Source: Veillonella parvula (GTDB taxonomy: Bacteria > Bacillota > Negativicutes > Veillonellales > Veillonellaceae). Taken from it: DNA of 64,000 nt. A program made the position numbers and the translations under genes. The notes beneath the pieces are model-generated. The model was not told the origin of the DNA, ran no database searches, and saw only the letters and a list, made by a program, of their open reading frames with translations. The DNA is taken from the NCBI RefSeq assembly GCF_036456085.1, contig NZ_CP138632.1:682001-746000 (forward strand), read 5' to 3'. Of this stretch, positions 18,464 to 27,239 are shown in pieces; positions within the stretch are counted from its first letter, which is position 1; every line of letters starts with the position of its first letter.

Positions 18464-18913
18464 TTACATAGTCCCGGTGCTTCCAATGCCACCAGTTCTT
18501 ACACCTGTAGCGTCATCATCGTTTGTAATAAGGTATTTAGAGAATATACCTTGAGCAACGCGTTCGCCTTTTTCAAGGGTAACTGGTTCTTTGCCAAAGT
18601 TTAGAAGGGCAATCATAATATGACCTTCGTTGTCCTCATTGTTGTAGTAATCACTATCAATGATACCTGTGCTATTCACAAGTGCTAGATGGCGTTTAAT
18701 AGCCATACTAGAACGAATATGAATGGCAAGGTATTCATCGTATGCCATGAAAGCTTTAATACCTGTCGGAACGAGCACTACTTGGCCTGGTTCTAATGTA
18801 ACAGCTTCAGCACATTCAATATCATAACCTGCGCTTTCAGTTGTTTTACGTGTTGGTAAGTTGATATCTTGTTCTTCAAAAGCAGAAACTACTTCAAAGC
18901 CACGAATATCCAT
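18464..18913 (-). CDS. dut: dUTP diphosphatase
   Basis: Hydrolyses dUTP to dUMP, keeping uracil out of DNA and supplying dTMP synthesis. The 149-residue trimeric-type dUTPase has motif 1 SAGYDIECAE, motif 2 HIRSSMAIKR, motif 3 around NSTGIIDSDY, motif 4 ERVAQGIF and the C-terminal Gly-rich motif 5 RTGGIGSTG. An acidic insertion (NNEDNEG) after motif 3 is common in Firmicutes. The ATG has AGAGGTG 6 bases upstream and lies 10 bases after the pnp stop, so it is the second gene of a pnp-dut unit. Confidence 0.95.
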   Translation of the reverse strand: MDIRGFEVVSAFEEQDINLPTRKTTESAGYDIECAEAVTLEPGQVVLVPTGIKAFMAYDEYLAIHIRSSMAIKRHLALVNSTGIIDSDYYNNEDNEGHIMIALLNFGKEPVTLEKGERVAQGIFSKYLITNDDDATGVRTGGIGSTGTM

Positions 18914-18923
18914 GTAACACCTC

Positions 18924-20993
18924 TTATTTTAAACAATCTTTACGGGACAAGTTTACACGGCCTTGTTTATCGATCTCGATAACTTTTACCATGATTTCAT
19001 CCCCTACACTTACTACGTCTTCTACATTTTCAACGCGTTCTTTTGCAAGTTTGGAAATATGTACAAGACCTTCTTTACCTGGTAATACCTCTACGAATGC
19101 GCCAAAGGCCATTAAACGAGTTACTTTACCAAGGTATACTTCACCTACTTCAACCTCTTTAGTAAGGTTAGTGATGATTTCTTGAGCTTTCGCAGCCCCT
19201 TCTTGTTCTACAGAAGCGATAAATACTGTACCATCATCTTCAATGTCAATTTTAGCGCCTGTTTCTTCGATGATACTGCGGATTACTTTACCGCCAGAAC
19301 CGATTACGTCACGGATCTTATCAGGATCAATTTTCATTGTAATAATACGTGGAGCGTATTGAGACATTTCTTGACGTGGTTCAGCAATTGTATCAAGCAT
19401 GATACCCATGATATGTATGCGGCCTTTGTGAGCTTGTTCTAATGCTTCTTGAAGGATTTCACGGGATAATCCGGAAATCTTGATATCCATTTGAATTGCT
19501 GTTACGCCTTTAGCTGTACCAGCAACTTTAAAGTCCATATCTCCAAGAGCATCTTCCATGCCTTGAATGTCAGTTAAAATTGTATAATGTTCCCCTTGAG
19601 TTACAAGACCCATAGCAATACCTGCTACAGGAGCTTTAATAGGTACACCAGCATCCATCAAAGACAATGTAGAACCACATACGGAAGCCATGGAGCTAGA
19701 ACCATTTGATTCCAATACTTCAGATACTAAACGCAACGCATATGGGAAGTCTGCCTCGCTCGGAATCACAGGCACCAACGCGCGTTCAGCCAATGCACCA
19801 TGACCGATTTCACGACGCCCAGGGCCACGGGAAGAACGAGTCTCCCCTACGGAGAAAGATGGGAAATTATAATGATGAATATAACGTTTTTCAGTTTCAA
19901 CACCAAGGCCATCAATGGTTTGTTTTTCGGATAAAGGCGCTACTGTTGTGACATTCAACACTTGAGTTTGACCACGTGTAAACAAGCCAGAGCCATGTGT
20001 ACGTGGTAATACGCCTGTACGGCAAGAGATTGGACGAACTTCATCAAGTTGACGGCCATCTGGACGGATTTTTTCAACAGTAATCATATGACGCACGATT
20101 TCTTTTGTCATTGCATCAAATGCTTTATTTACATCAGCCAAGTTATCTGGGTAGATCTCTTCAAAGTGAGCTAATACATCTGCACGTACTTCATTTTCTT
20201 GTGCATCACGTTGTTGTTTATCTGCACAACGAACTGCAGCATCAAGTTTATCATGACCATAGGCACGAACTGCATCACTAATTTCAGCAGGAACATCTTT
20301 ACATTCAAATACGCGTTTTTCCTTACCTACTTTTGCAGTCATATCTTCTTGGAATGCTACGATTTTTTTGATTTCTTCGTGAGCTGCCATGATAACTTCA
20401 AGAATGATATCTTCCGGTACTTCTTCAGCGCCACCTTCAACCATGAGGATAGCATCTTTAGTACCAGCTACAACGATATTAAGATCTGTTTCTTCTAATT
20501 GTGCTTTCGTTGGATTTACAACAAATTCACCATTGATACGTCCCATACGAACGCCTGCAATAGGACCATTCCAAGGAACATCAGAAATAGACAATGCCGC
20601 AGAAGCACCAATCATACCACAAATGGCTGGATCACAATCTTGGTCCACAGACATAACTGTTGCTACTACGTGTACTTCGTTACGTACACCTTTATTAAAT
20701 AATGGACGAATAGGACGGTCAATCAAGCGGCTATTCAAAATCGCAGACTCAGGTGGACGTGCTTCACGTTTAATGAACCCCCCTGGTAAACGACCAACAG
20801 CATACATTTTTTCTTCATAGTCTACTGTAAGTGGGAAGAAGTCGATATCCTTCGCCTCTTTAGAACCTGTAGCAGTAACGAGTACACGAGTATCGCCATA
20901 GCCAACCATTACGGCACCGCCAGCTTGTTTTGCAAGTTCCCCAGTCTCAATCGTAAGAGTACGACCAGCTAGGTCCATTTGGAATTGTTCCAT
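18924..20993 (-). CDS. pnp: Polynucleotide phosphorylase
   Basis: PNPase degrades RNA 3' to 5' phosphorolytically and is a core degradosome enzyme. The 689-residue chain has two RNase PH domains (the second includes [32 protein letters not shown] and [15 protein letters not shown]), then a KH domain (about 555-615, [13 protein letters not shown]) and an S1 domain (about 620-688, [20 protein letters not shown]). Length is normal. AGGAGG lies about 7 bases before the ATG. It follows rpsO by about 110 bases with a terminator between, the classic rpsO-pnp order. Confidence 0.98.
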   Translation of the reverse strand: MEQFQMDLAGRTLTIETGELAKQAGGAVMVGYGDTRVLVTATGSKEAKDIDFFPLTVDYEEKMYAVGRLPGGFIKREARPPESAILNSRLIDRPIRPLFNKGVRNEVHVVATVMSVDQDCDPAICGMIGASAALSISDVPWNGPIAGVRMGRINGEFVVNPTKAQLEETDLNIVVAGTKDAILMVEGGAEEVPEDIILEVIMAAHEEIKKIVAFQEDMTAKVGKEKRVFECKDVPAEISDAVRAYGHDKLDAAVRCADKQQRDAQENEVRADVLAHFEEIYPDNLADVNKAFDAMTKEIVRHMITVEKIRPDGRQLDEVRPISCRTGVLPRTHGSGLFTRGQTQVLNVTTVAPLSEKQTIDGLGVETEKRYIHHYNFPSFSVGETRSSRGPGRREIGHGALAERALVPVIPSEADFPYALRLVSEVLESNGSSSMASVCGSTLSLMDAGVPIKAPVAGIAMGLVTQGEHYTILTDIQGMEDALGDMDFKVAGTAKGVTAIQMDIKISGLSREILQEALEQAHKGRIHIMGIMLDTIAEPRQEMSQYAPRIITMKIDPDKIRDVIGSGGKVIRSIIEETGAKIDIEDDGTVFIASVEQEGAAKAQEIITNLTKEVEVGEVYLGKVTRLMAFGAFVEVLPGKEGLVHISKLAKERVENVEDVVSVGDEIMVKVIEIDKQGRVNLSRKDCLK

Positions 20994-21071
20994 TCCTATT
21001 CCTCCTAAAAATCTTCTTATATGTATACCTTCTAATTATATATCAATTAAAGCTAAATAGCCAATTCAAAA

Positions 21072-21098
21072 TAAAAAAGCCGTCCTTTAGGACGGCTA
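21072..21098 (-). terminator. Intrinsic terminator/attenuator between rpsO and pnp
   Basis: The stem AGCCGTCC (21078-21085) pairs with GGACGGCT (21090-21097) around a TTTA loop. Minus-strand readout ends in TTTTTTAT. It begins 8 bases after the rpsO stop and may let some transcription pass into pnp. Confidence 0.92.
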
Positions 21099-21104
21099 AT
21101 TTTA

Positions 21105-21371
21105 TTATTTACGAAGACCAAGGCGTTCGATAAGGGAACGGTAACGTTCGATATCTTTACGACGAAGGTAGTCAAGCATGTTACGGCGTTGACCAACCAA
21201 TTTCAACAAACCACGACGGGAATGATGGTCTTTTTTGTGCTCTTTCAAGTGTTCAGTTAAGTATTGAATGCGACTTGTTAAAATCGCAACTTGTACTTCT
21301 GGAGAACCAGTGTCACCTTCATGAGTAGCGTATTCTTTAATTACTGCTAATTTAGCTTCTGTAGTTAACAT
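21105..21371 (-). CDS. rpsO: 30S ribosomal protein S15
   Basis: S15 binds the central domain of 16S rRNA. The 88-residue sequence has all the family features: [39 protein letters not shown] and [19 protein letters not shown] lies 7-8 bases before the ATG. A consensus promoter sits about 100 bases upstream, leaving a structured leader that may be the S15 autoregulatory site (inference). It is followed by a strong terminator and then pnp. Confidence 0.98.
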   Translation of the reverse strand: MLTTEAKLAVIKEYATHEGDTGSPEVQVAILTSRIQYLTEHLKEHKKDHHSRRGLLKLVGQRRNMLDYLRRKDIERYRSLIERLGLRK

Positions 21372-21389
21372 TAATGTTACCTCCTAAAA

Positions 21390-21460
21390 AATTATAATCC
21401 CGATAAGCTTAAGTAACCGTTGGAGAATCGAATACTTCGCTTACGATATGTCTTACGACC
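21390..21460 (-). promoter_or_regulatory. Structured 5' leader of rpsO (possible S15 autoregulatory RNA)
   Basis: The leader can form a hairpin in which CGTAAGC pairs with GCTTATCG (one bulge), enclosing about 27 bases. S15 leaders in other bacteria fold into different structures bound by S15 to repress translation. The similarity here is positional and structural only; I cannot match it to a named class. Confidence 0.35.
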
Positions 21461-21466
21461 TAATTT

Positions 21467-21495
21467 AGTATACAGTATCTGCCCTATCTTGTAAA
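21467..21495 (-). promoter_or_regulatory. Promoter of rpsO
   Basis: Minus strand: -35 TTTACA (complement of 21490-21495) and -10 TATACT (complement of 21467-21472), with exactly 17 bases between. It lies about 96 bases upstream of the rpsO start, leaving a long leader. Confidence 0.75.
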
Positions 21496-21542
21496 GCAAA
21501 AATACAGTAATTGAACAAAAGATAGATTAGAACTTCCTTCTA

Positions 21543-22340
21543 TTATTTAGCACCTAGCACCATGCGGTCGCTCAGTGCATTTTCACCAGCTACCTCGAAC
21601 TTTTGAAGTAAGTCCGCAACAGTTAATTGTTTCTTTTCTTCCCCTTTTACATCGTAGATGATTCGACCAGCGTCCATCATGATGAGGCGATTACCAAATC
21701 GCAATGCATCACGCATATTATGGGTAATCATAAGAGTTGTTAGATTATGTTCTGCAACGAGTTTATCAGTTAGTTGCAATACATTTTCTGCAGTTTTAGG
21801 GTCAAGTGCCGCCGTATGCTCATCTAGCAATAAGAGTTCTGGACGAAGCATGGTAGCCATTAACAATGTAATAGATTGACGTTGACCACCAGATAGTAGG
21901 CCCATACGAGCAGATAAACGATCTTCAAGGCCTAAGCCTAATAATGCAAGCCGTTCCTTGAAAAATGCTTGTTCACTATCTTTGAAAGCCCATTTAAGAC
22001 CTAAGCTTTTACCACGGCGCATAGCAAGAATCAAGTTTTCCTCGATTTGCATATTACCAGCAGTACCAACCATAGGGTCTTGGAATACACGACCAATGTA
22101 TTTAGCACGTTTGTATTCTGGCATTTTTGTCACATCAATCTCATTAATTGCAATGGATCCTTCATCTACTGGAAATACACCAGCAATGGAGTTTAACAAA
22201 GTACTTTTACCAGCACCATTACCACCAATGACAGTACAAAAATCACCCTCTTCTAGACGAAGATTAATGCCTTGTAATGCAGTCTTTTCATTAATTGTGC
22301 CCTTAAAGAAGGTTTTTACCATATTTTTTACTTCTAACAT
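21543..22340 (-). CDS. ABC transporter ATP-binding protein (TrpXYZ-like importer)
   Basis: The 265-residue ATPase of an importer: Walker A GGNGAGKST, Q-loop region VFQDPMVGT, signature LSGGQRQSI, Walker B LLLLDEHTAAL and a switch His in MITHNMRDAL. It is the last gene of a four-gene unit made of two binding lipoproteins, one permease and this ATPase. The family is the one with PF04392-type binding proteins, some of which take up tryptophan or tyrosine in streptococci; the substrate here is unknown. GGAGG lies 5-6 bases before the ATG, and it is 10 bases from the permease stop. Confidence 0.92.
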   Translation of the reverse strand: MLEVKNMVKTFFKGTINEKTALQGINLRLEEGDFCTVIGGNGAGKSTLLNSIAGVFPVDEGSIAINEIDVTKMPEYKRAKYIGRVFQDPMVGTAGNMQIEENLILAMRRGKSLGLKWAFKDSEQAFFKERLALLGLGLEDRLSARMGLLSGGQRQSITLLMATMLRPELLLLDEHTAALDPKTAENVLQLTDKLVAEHNLTTLMITHNMRDALRFGNRLIMMDAGRIIYDVKGEEKKQLTVADLLQKFEVAGENALSDRMVLGAK

Positions 22341-22350
22341 AGTGTCCTCC

Positions 22351-23223
22351 TTAACGAGCCAACCATTTTGCTTTCAATGTAGGTAAGGAAAGCGCGATGG
22401 CAACAAGAATTGCAGTGAATAATTTCAAATCGTTTGGTGGCATACCCATGTAGAGAACTGCAGCAATAACGATACGATATACAATAGAACCAAGTACTAC
22501 GGCGATGAGACTACGTACGAAGGATTTCGTACCAAACACTACTTCACCGATAATTACAGAAGCCAAACCAATAACGATGGTACCAATCCCCATACCTACA
22601 TCAGCAAAGCCTTGGAATTGACCGATAAGAGCCCCAGACATACCAACAAAACCATTGGAAATCAAAAGGCCAAGAACGATCATATTATCAGTATTTACGC
22701 CTTGAGCGCGAATCATTTGAGGGTTAACACCTGTAGCACGTAAGGCTGTACCAATTTCGGTACCGAAGAACCAAAATAAGAGCAAGCATACTACTACAGC
22801 AACGATAATACCTACGATGGCTGCAGACCACATATTCGGCGTATAGAAAAATCCACCAAGAATCGTATAAATTGTATCCATTCGAAGCAAAGATACATTA
22901 GCTTTGCCCATGATGTGAAGGTTTACAGAGTACAATGCAATCATTGTCAAAATACCGGCCAATAATGCAGGAATTTTTAATTTTGTATGAATCCAACCTG
23001 TTACAGCACCGGCTATCATACCACCCACACCGGCAAGTAAAATGGAAAGGATTGGATTCATACCACTTGTAATTAAAATAGCAGAAATGGCTGCCCCCAT
23101 TGGGAACGTACCTTCCACGGTTAAGTCAGCCACATCTAATACGCGGAAGGTTATGAATACACCGACCGCTAACAAAGACCATAAAAGGCCTGTGGTTATG
23201 GTGCCTACCACTAAATCTAACAT
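22351..23223 (-). CDS. ABC transporter permease (TrpXYZ-like importer)
   Basis: A 290-residue membrane protein with about 8-9 hydrophobic segments, of the branched-chain/sugar-type permease family (PF02653-like). Supporting segments are VFITFRVLDVADLTVEGTFP near the N terminus and ALRATGVNPQMIRAQGV in the cytoplasmic coupling loop. This form pairs with PF04392 binding proteins. The ATG at 23221-23223 has GAGGAG 6 bases upstream; an in-frame TTG just before is unlikely to be used. It is flanked by its binding-protein and ATPase genes. Confidence 0.9.
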   Translation of the reverse strand: MLDLVVGTITTGLLWSLLAVGVFITFRVLDVADLTVEGTFPMGAAISAILITSGMNPILSILLAGVGGMIAGAVTGWIHTKLKIPALLAGILTMIALYSVNLHIMGKANVSLLRMDTIYTILGGFFYTPNMWSAAIVGIIVAVVVCLLLFWFFGTEIGTALRATGVNPQMIRAQGVNTDNMIVLGLLISNGFVGMSGALIGQFQGFADVGMGIGTIVIGLASVIIGEVVFGTKSFVRSLIAVVLGSIVYRIVIAAVLYMGMPPNDLKLFTAILVAIALSLPTLKAKWLAR

Positions 23224-23234
23224 CAAATTCTCCT

Positions 23235-24215
23235 CTATTGTTTCATATCTTTACGAAGAGCTTCAGGAATCGTAATACCTAATTTTTTAGCACGTTCTTC
23301 GTTAACAGTTAACTTAATCTCTTTTTGTGTCTCAATAGCTAAGTCTGCAATTTTTGCTTCTCCTGCAAGAACTTTAGCAGCCATTAAACCTGTTTGATAA
23401 CCCAATTGATAGTAATCAACAGAATAAGTTGCTACACCACCAGTCATTGTCATACCTTCATCGGCAGCAAATACTGGAATTTTAGCAGCATCTGTAATTT
23501 GTGCTAAGTTAGCCATAGCAGATGCCAATACATTATCTGTTGGCGTATAGATAGCTTGTACATCTTGGTTAACAAGATTTGTAGCAGCTTGTTGGATATC
23601 ATTTACATTGGAAACAGTTGCCTCTACAACAGTAATACCTTTTGTAGCAGCATACGCTTTCATTTTTTCAACTTGCAATTGGGAGTTGATCTCAGAGGAT
23701 GTATAAATGGCACCAATACGCTTTACATTCGGTACTAATGCTATGATAAGATCAACCTCTTTTTCAACAGGTGTCATATCAGATGTACCAGATACATTAC
23801 CACCAGGGTGTTCGTTAGATTGAACGAGTTTAGCTGTCACGTAATCTGTAATAGCTGTACCCATGATTGGCATGTCATGAGAAGCATTTGCCATCGTCTG
23901 AGCCGCAGGCGTTGCAATAGCTAATACTAAATCTTTTTTATCAGACACGAAACGTTGTGCAATACTATTTAGATTAGATTGATCGGCCTGTGCATTTTGT
24001 TGGTCAATTTTAATGTTTTGACCATCCTTATATCCTTTAGCTGCTAAACCATCTACGAAACCTTTATTAGCAGCATCAAGAGATGGATGTTCTACTAATT
24101 GAATAATACCAATTTTCTTTTGGTCATTAGTTGCAGTATTGGAACCACAACCAACTACCATTGCCATAACAGCGATGGCACTAAGTGCCACTGCAATACT
24201 TTTTTTCCAGTTCAT
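23235..24215 (-). CDS. ABC transporter substrate-binding lipoprotein (first of two paralogues next to permease)
   Basis: A 326-residue secreted lipoprotein: signal peptide 1-22 and lipobox VVGC with Cys23. The mature part is the PF04392 (TrpX-like) periplasmic-binding fold, with GIIQLVEHPSLDAANKGF, VLAIATPAAQTMAN and SEINSQLQVEKMKAYA. It is close to the neighbouring lipoprotein at 24240-25217 over the whole length, so the pair is a tandem duplication. AGGAG lies about 7 bases before the ATG. Ligand unknown; aromatic amino acids are one possibility from the family. Confidence 0.9.
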   Translation of the reverse strand: MNWKKSIAVALSAIAVMAMVVGCGSNTATNDQKKIGIIQLVEHPSLDAANKGFVDGLAAKGYKDGQNIKIDQQNAQADQSNLNSIAQRFVSDKKDLVLAIATPAAQTMANASHDMPIMGTAITDYVTAKLVQSNEHPGGNVSGTSDMTPVEKEVDLIIALVPNVKRIGAIYTSSEINSQLQVEKMKAYAATKGITVVEATVSNVNDIQQAATNLVNQDVQAIYTPTDNVLASAMANLAQITDAAKIPVFAADEGMTMTGGVATYSVDYYQLGYQTGLMAAKVLAGEAKIADLAIETQKEIKLTVNEERAKKLGITIPEALRKDMKQ

Positions 24216-24239
24216 GTATAACTCCTTACCAGTTATGTA

Positions 24240-25217
24240 TTAAATCATAGTCGCCTTGTTCATCAAATCCTCTGGTAAGGTGATGCCCAATTTTTCTAAT
24301 TTATCTTTTCCCACAACTAATTTAAATTCTTTCTGCATTTCGATAGGCATATCTTCAACTTTAGCTTCGCCAGTTAGAATTTTAGCTGCCATCAAACCAG
24401 TCTGGTAACCAAGTTTGTAGTAATCTACAGACAAGGACATAACTGCCCCACCTTTTACGTGGTTATCTTCACCGCCAAACACAGGAATTTTTGCTGGATC
24501 GGTAATAGCTACAAGATTGCTCATCGCAGAAGCTACCACATTATCTGTTGGCACATAAACTGCATCCACACGTTGAGATACTAGGTTTTGTGCCGCTTGT
24601 TGAATATCGTTTACATTGGAAACTGTAACTTCTTCAACTTTAATACCCTTTGTAGCTGCATAAGCTTTCATCTTCTCCACTTGAATTTGAGAGTTTACTT
24701 CGCTTGAGCTATAGATAGTACCAATTGTTTTCGCATTTGGCATTACTCGTAAAATTAGATCTACTTGTTGCTCTACTGGATTCATGTCAGACGTACCAGA
24801 TACATTACCACCAGGTTTTTGATTGGATTTAACAAGTTTAGCTGCCTCGTAATCAGTAATTGCTGTACCTAAGATTGGAATATCATGAGTTGCATTCGCC
24901 ATGGATTGAGCCGCTGGCGTAGCTATTGCTAAAATCAAGTTTTTCCGATCGGATACGAAACGCTGTGCAATACTATTCAAATTAGATTGATCAGCTTGCG
25001 CATTTTGTTGATCAAAAGTAATCTTTTCTGCCAAACCTTTTTCTTTTAGCGCATCAACAAAGCCCTTATTTGCCGCATCTAGTGCAGGATGTTCTACCAG
25101 CTGTACAACACCAACTTTATATTCACCATTCGATGTAGTTCCATTTGAGCCACAGCCTGTAAACGCCAACAATGCTGCCGCCGTGAGCGCTAGGGCAATA
25201 CCTTTTTTCAAGTTCAT
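24240..25217 (-). CDS. ABC transporter substrate-binding lipoprotein (second paralogue, first in operon)
   Basis: A 325-residue lipoprotein with signal peptide and lipobox FTGC (Cys22), and the same PF04392 fold as its neighbour. Shared blocks include VVQLVEHPALDAANKGFVDAL, ILAIATPAAQSMAN and YSSSEVNSQIQVEKM. It is transcribed first, from a consensus promoter at 25257-25285. The two paralogues diverge most in the C-terminal 60 residues and in the segment YKVG versus QKKIG after the signal peptide. Two binding proteins sharing one permease and ATPase suggests two ligands or affinities (inference). Confidence 0.9.
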   Translation of the reverse strand: MNLKKGIALALTAAALLAFTGCGSNGTTSNGEYKVGVVQLVEHPALDAANKGFVDALKEKGLAEKITFDQQNAQADQSNLNSIAQRFVSDRKNLILAIATPAAQSMANATHDIPILGTAITDYEAAKLVKSNQKPGGNVSGTSDMNPVEQQVDLILRVMPNAKTIGTIYSSSEVNSQIQVEKMKAYAATKGIKVEEVTVSNVNDIQQAAQNLVSQRVDAVYVPTDNVVASAMSNLVAITDPAKIPVFGGEDNHVKGGAVMSLSVDYYKLGYQTGLMAAKILTGEAKVEDMPIEMQKEFKLVVGKDKLEKLGITLPEDLMNKATMI

Positions 25218-25256
25218 GGGGATTTCCTTCCTATCTGCAATGACTATAATACATCT

Positions 25257-25285
25257 ATTATAAACAAATTTCTTTACTACATCAA
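25257..25285 (-). promoter_or_regulatory. Promoter of the lipoprotein-ABC transporter operon
   Basis: Minus strand: -35 TTGATG (complement of 25280-25285), 17-base spacer, -10 TATAAT (complement of 25257-25262). The start codon is about 40 bases downstream. No T-box or riboswitch would fit in the short leader. Confidence 0.8.
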
Positions 25286-25348
25286 TGTAGCAGGTTAAAG
25301 TATTTTACATTTGTCCATTTATAGAACACATTAAGATACGAAATCCTT

Positions 25349-25726
25349 TTACTTTTCAAGAGACGCTAACATGTCTTCTGTTAGATCATTAGCTGCCAAA
25401 ATATAGTCCTTAAGAGTCCCTTTGTCGAGAGCTACCTTCATAACAGGCACTTCAAATGGATCCAATATGACGCACATTAGAATTTCACCCGTTATATAGT
25501 AACCAACCACTGCTTCCCCTTCTTCAGGATCTAAGGTTTCACGTTTTACAGTAACACAGTATGATTTCATAACCTGCGCTGCTGCTTCTGCTACCTCTTC
25601 ACGATTAGAAATATATTCTTCAACCTTCGTTTCAGGGATGTCAAAAATATCTACCTTTACAGTCTTGACCTCTGTAGCCTCTCCTTTCGCAGACTCTATA
25701 GCTGCGCCTAATTCTGTTTGCTTCAT
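25349..25726 (-). CDS. Small acidic protein of unknown function, 125 aa
   Basis: I do not recognise this family. From the ATG at 25724-25726 the protein is 125 residues, strongly acidic, and without signal peptide or membrane segment. It has a probable alpha/beta pattern (KTVKVDIFDIPETKVEEYI, then VVGYYITGEILMCVILDPF). GAGGTG lies 5 bases before this ATG; the in-frame GTG just upstream is part of that site. It follows the M18 aminopeptidase gene by about 50 bases on the same strand and may be co-transcribed. No function can be proposed. Confidence 0.75.
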   Translation of the reverse strand: MKQTELGAAIESAKGEATEVKTVKVDIFDIPETKVEEYISNREEVAEAAAQVMKSYCVTVKRETLDPEEGEAVVGYYITGEILMCVILDPFEVPVMKVALDKGTLKDYILAANDLTEDMLASLEK

Positions 25727-25776
25727 ATACACCTCACAAAGAATGGACTTTTACCATTGGTGAAAGCCCCATTATC

Positions 25777-27168
25777 TTAGATTGATTCATCAGCTGCATT
25801 TAAGAACGCCACATAGCATTGTTTAGCCTCGTAAATATCAGCCTTAGATGTAACCTCCCAAGGAGCATGCATGCTAAGAACGGCTACACCACAGTCGATG
25901 ACATTCATACCATAAAGAGCCATGATGTACGCAATGGTGCCACCACCACCTAAATCAACCTTACCGAGCTCTGCTGTTTGGTATGTTACATTGTTAGATT
26001 CCATGACACGACGGATAAAGCCCATATACTCAGCATTCGCATCATTAGAACCAGCTTTACCACGAGAGCCAGTAAATTTATTAAATACTACACCCATACC
26101 AAGGTAAGAAGCATTTTTCTTTTCATACGCCGATGCATAAAGCGGATCATAGCCTGCACTTACATCGGAGGATAACATACGAGATTTCTCCAACGTACGA
26201 CGTACACTTACAGAATTAGGTTTACCCATAAGTGTTAAAATTTCAGCCACTGCATTTTCAAAGAAGCGTGATTGCATACCTGTAGCACCTACAGAACCAA
26301 TTTCCTCTTTATCTACAAGTAAGCAACAAGTAGTACGCTTTACATTATCCACTTCAAGCATTGCTACCAAGGATGTGTAGGCACACACGCGATCATCTTG
26401 GCCATACGCCATTACCATGGAACGATCAAAGCCCATATCACGTGCTTTACCAGCTGGTACAATTTCTAGTTCTGCAGACAATAAGTCACGTTCAATAAAT
26501 CCATACTCTTTTTCAAGAAGGCTATTAATAAATTTAGTAACCCCTTCTTTTTCTTCGTCTTTAACTGGACGGCTACCGATGAGTAAATCAAGAGCTTCCC
26601 CTTCAATTACTTTAGCTGCATTTTTTTGCATTTGTTCTTGTCCCAAATGAGGCAACAAGTCAGTAATACAGAATACAGGATCGCTTTCCTTATCACCAAT
26701 ATTAATATTGATACGAGTACCATCTGTTTTTACCACAACGCCATGAATAGCAAGAGGCATAGCTACCCAATGATATTTTTTAATACCTCCATAATAATGA
26801 GTATCCCAAAATACTAAATTACTATCCTCATATTGTGGATTTTGCTTTACATCGATGCGTGGAGAATCAATATGAGCACCTAAAATATTCATACCCAATT
26901 CAATATCATCAGTACCAATATTAAATAAAGCAATAGATTTATCCATATGTGTGTAATAAATCTTATCACCAGCTTTAATTGACGTATTGCTTTTAATAAT
27001 GTCATTTAGATTTACATAGCCCTTTGCTTCTGCAAATTCTACAGCTTGCACAACGCATTCACGTTCTGTTTTACCATTATCTAAAAATTGACGATATGTA
27101 TCACTTAAAGCATATACCTTTTCCATAGTGGCATCATCATAATTATGCCATGCATATTTACGTTCCAT
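25777..27168 (-). CDS. M18 family aminopeptidase (ApeA-like)
   Basis: A cytoplasmic zinc aminopeptidase of 463 residues, in the clostridial-type branch of M18. Metal and catalytic residues appear in LGAHIDSPRIDVK (first His and Asp), GQDDRVCAYTSL (bridging Asp), VDKEEIGSVGATG (Glu-Glu) and the C-terminal VLSMHAPWEVTSKAD (last His). AAGGAT lies 6 bases before the ATG. A second, different M18 enzyme is encoded at 39361-40710, so this organism has two. Likely role: removing N-terminal acidic or hydrophobic residues from peptides during amino-acid fermentation or turnover (family knowledge). Confidence 0.93.
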   Translation of the reverse strand: MERKYAWHNYDDATMEKVYALSDTYRQFLDNGKTERECVVQAVEFAEAKGYVNLNDIIKSNTSIKAGDKIYYTHMDKSIALFNIGTDDIELGMNILGAHIDSPRIDVKQNPQYEDSNLVFWDTHYYGGIKKYHWVAMPLAIHGVVVKTDGTRININIGDKESDPVFCITDLLPHLGQEQMQKNAAKVIEGEALDLLIGSRPVKDEEKEGVTKFINSLLEKEYGFIERDLLSAELEIVPAGKARDMGFDRSMVMAYGQDDRVCAYTSLVAMLEVDNVKRTTCCLLVDKEEIGSVGATGMQSRFFENAVAEILTLMGKPNSVSVRRTLEKSRMLSSDVSAGYDPLYASAYEKKNASYLGMGVVFNKFTGSRGKAGSNDANAEYMGFIRRVMESNNVTYQTAELGKVDLGGGGTIAYIMALYGMNVIDCGVAVLSMHAPWEVTSKADIYEAKQCYVAFLNAADESI

Positions 27169-27239
27169 AATCTATCCTTTCTAAAAGTTCATATCCTAAT
27201 ATATAGTACAGTTCAGAAAACGAACTTGAATTTACATAA

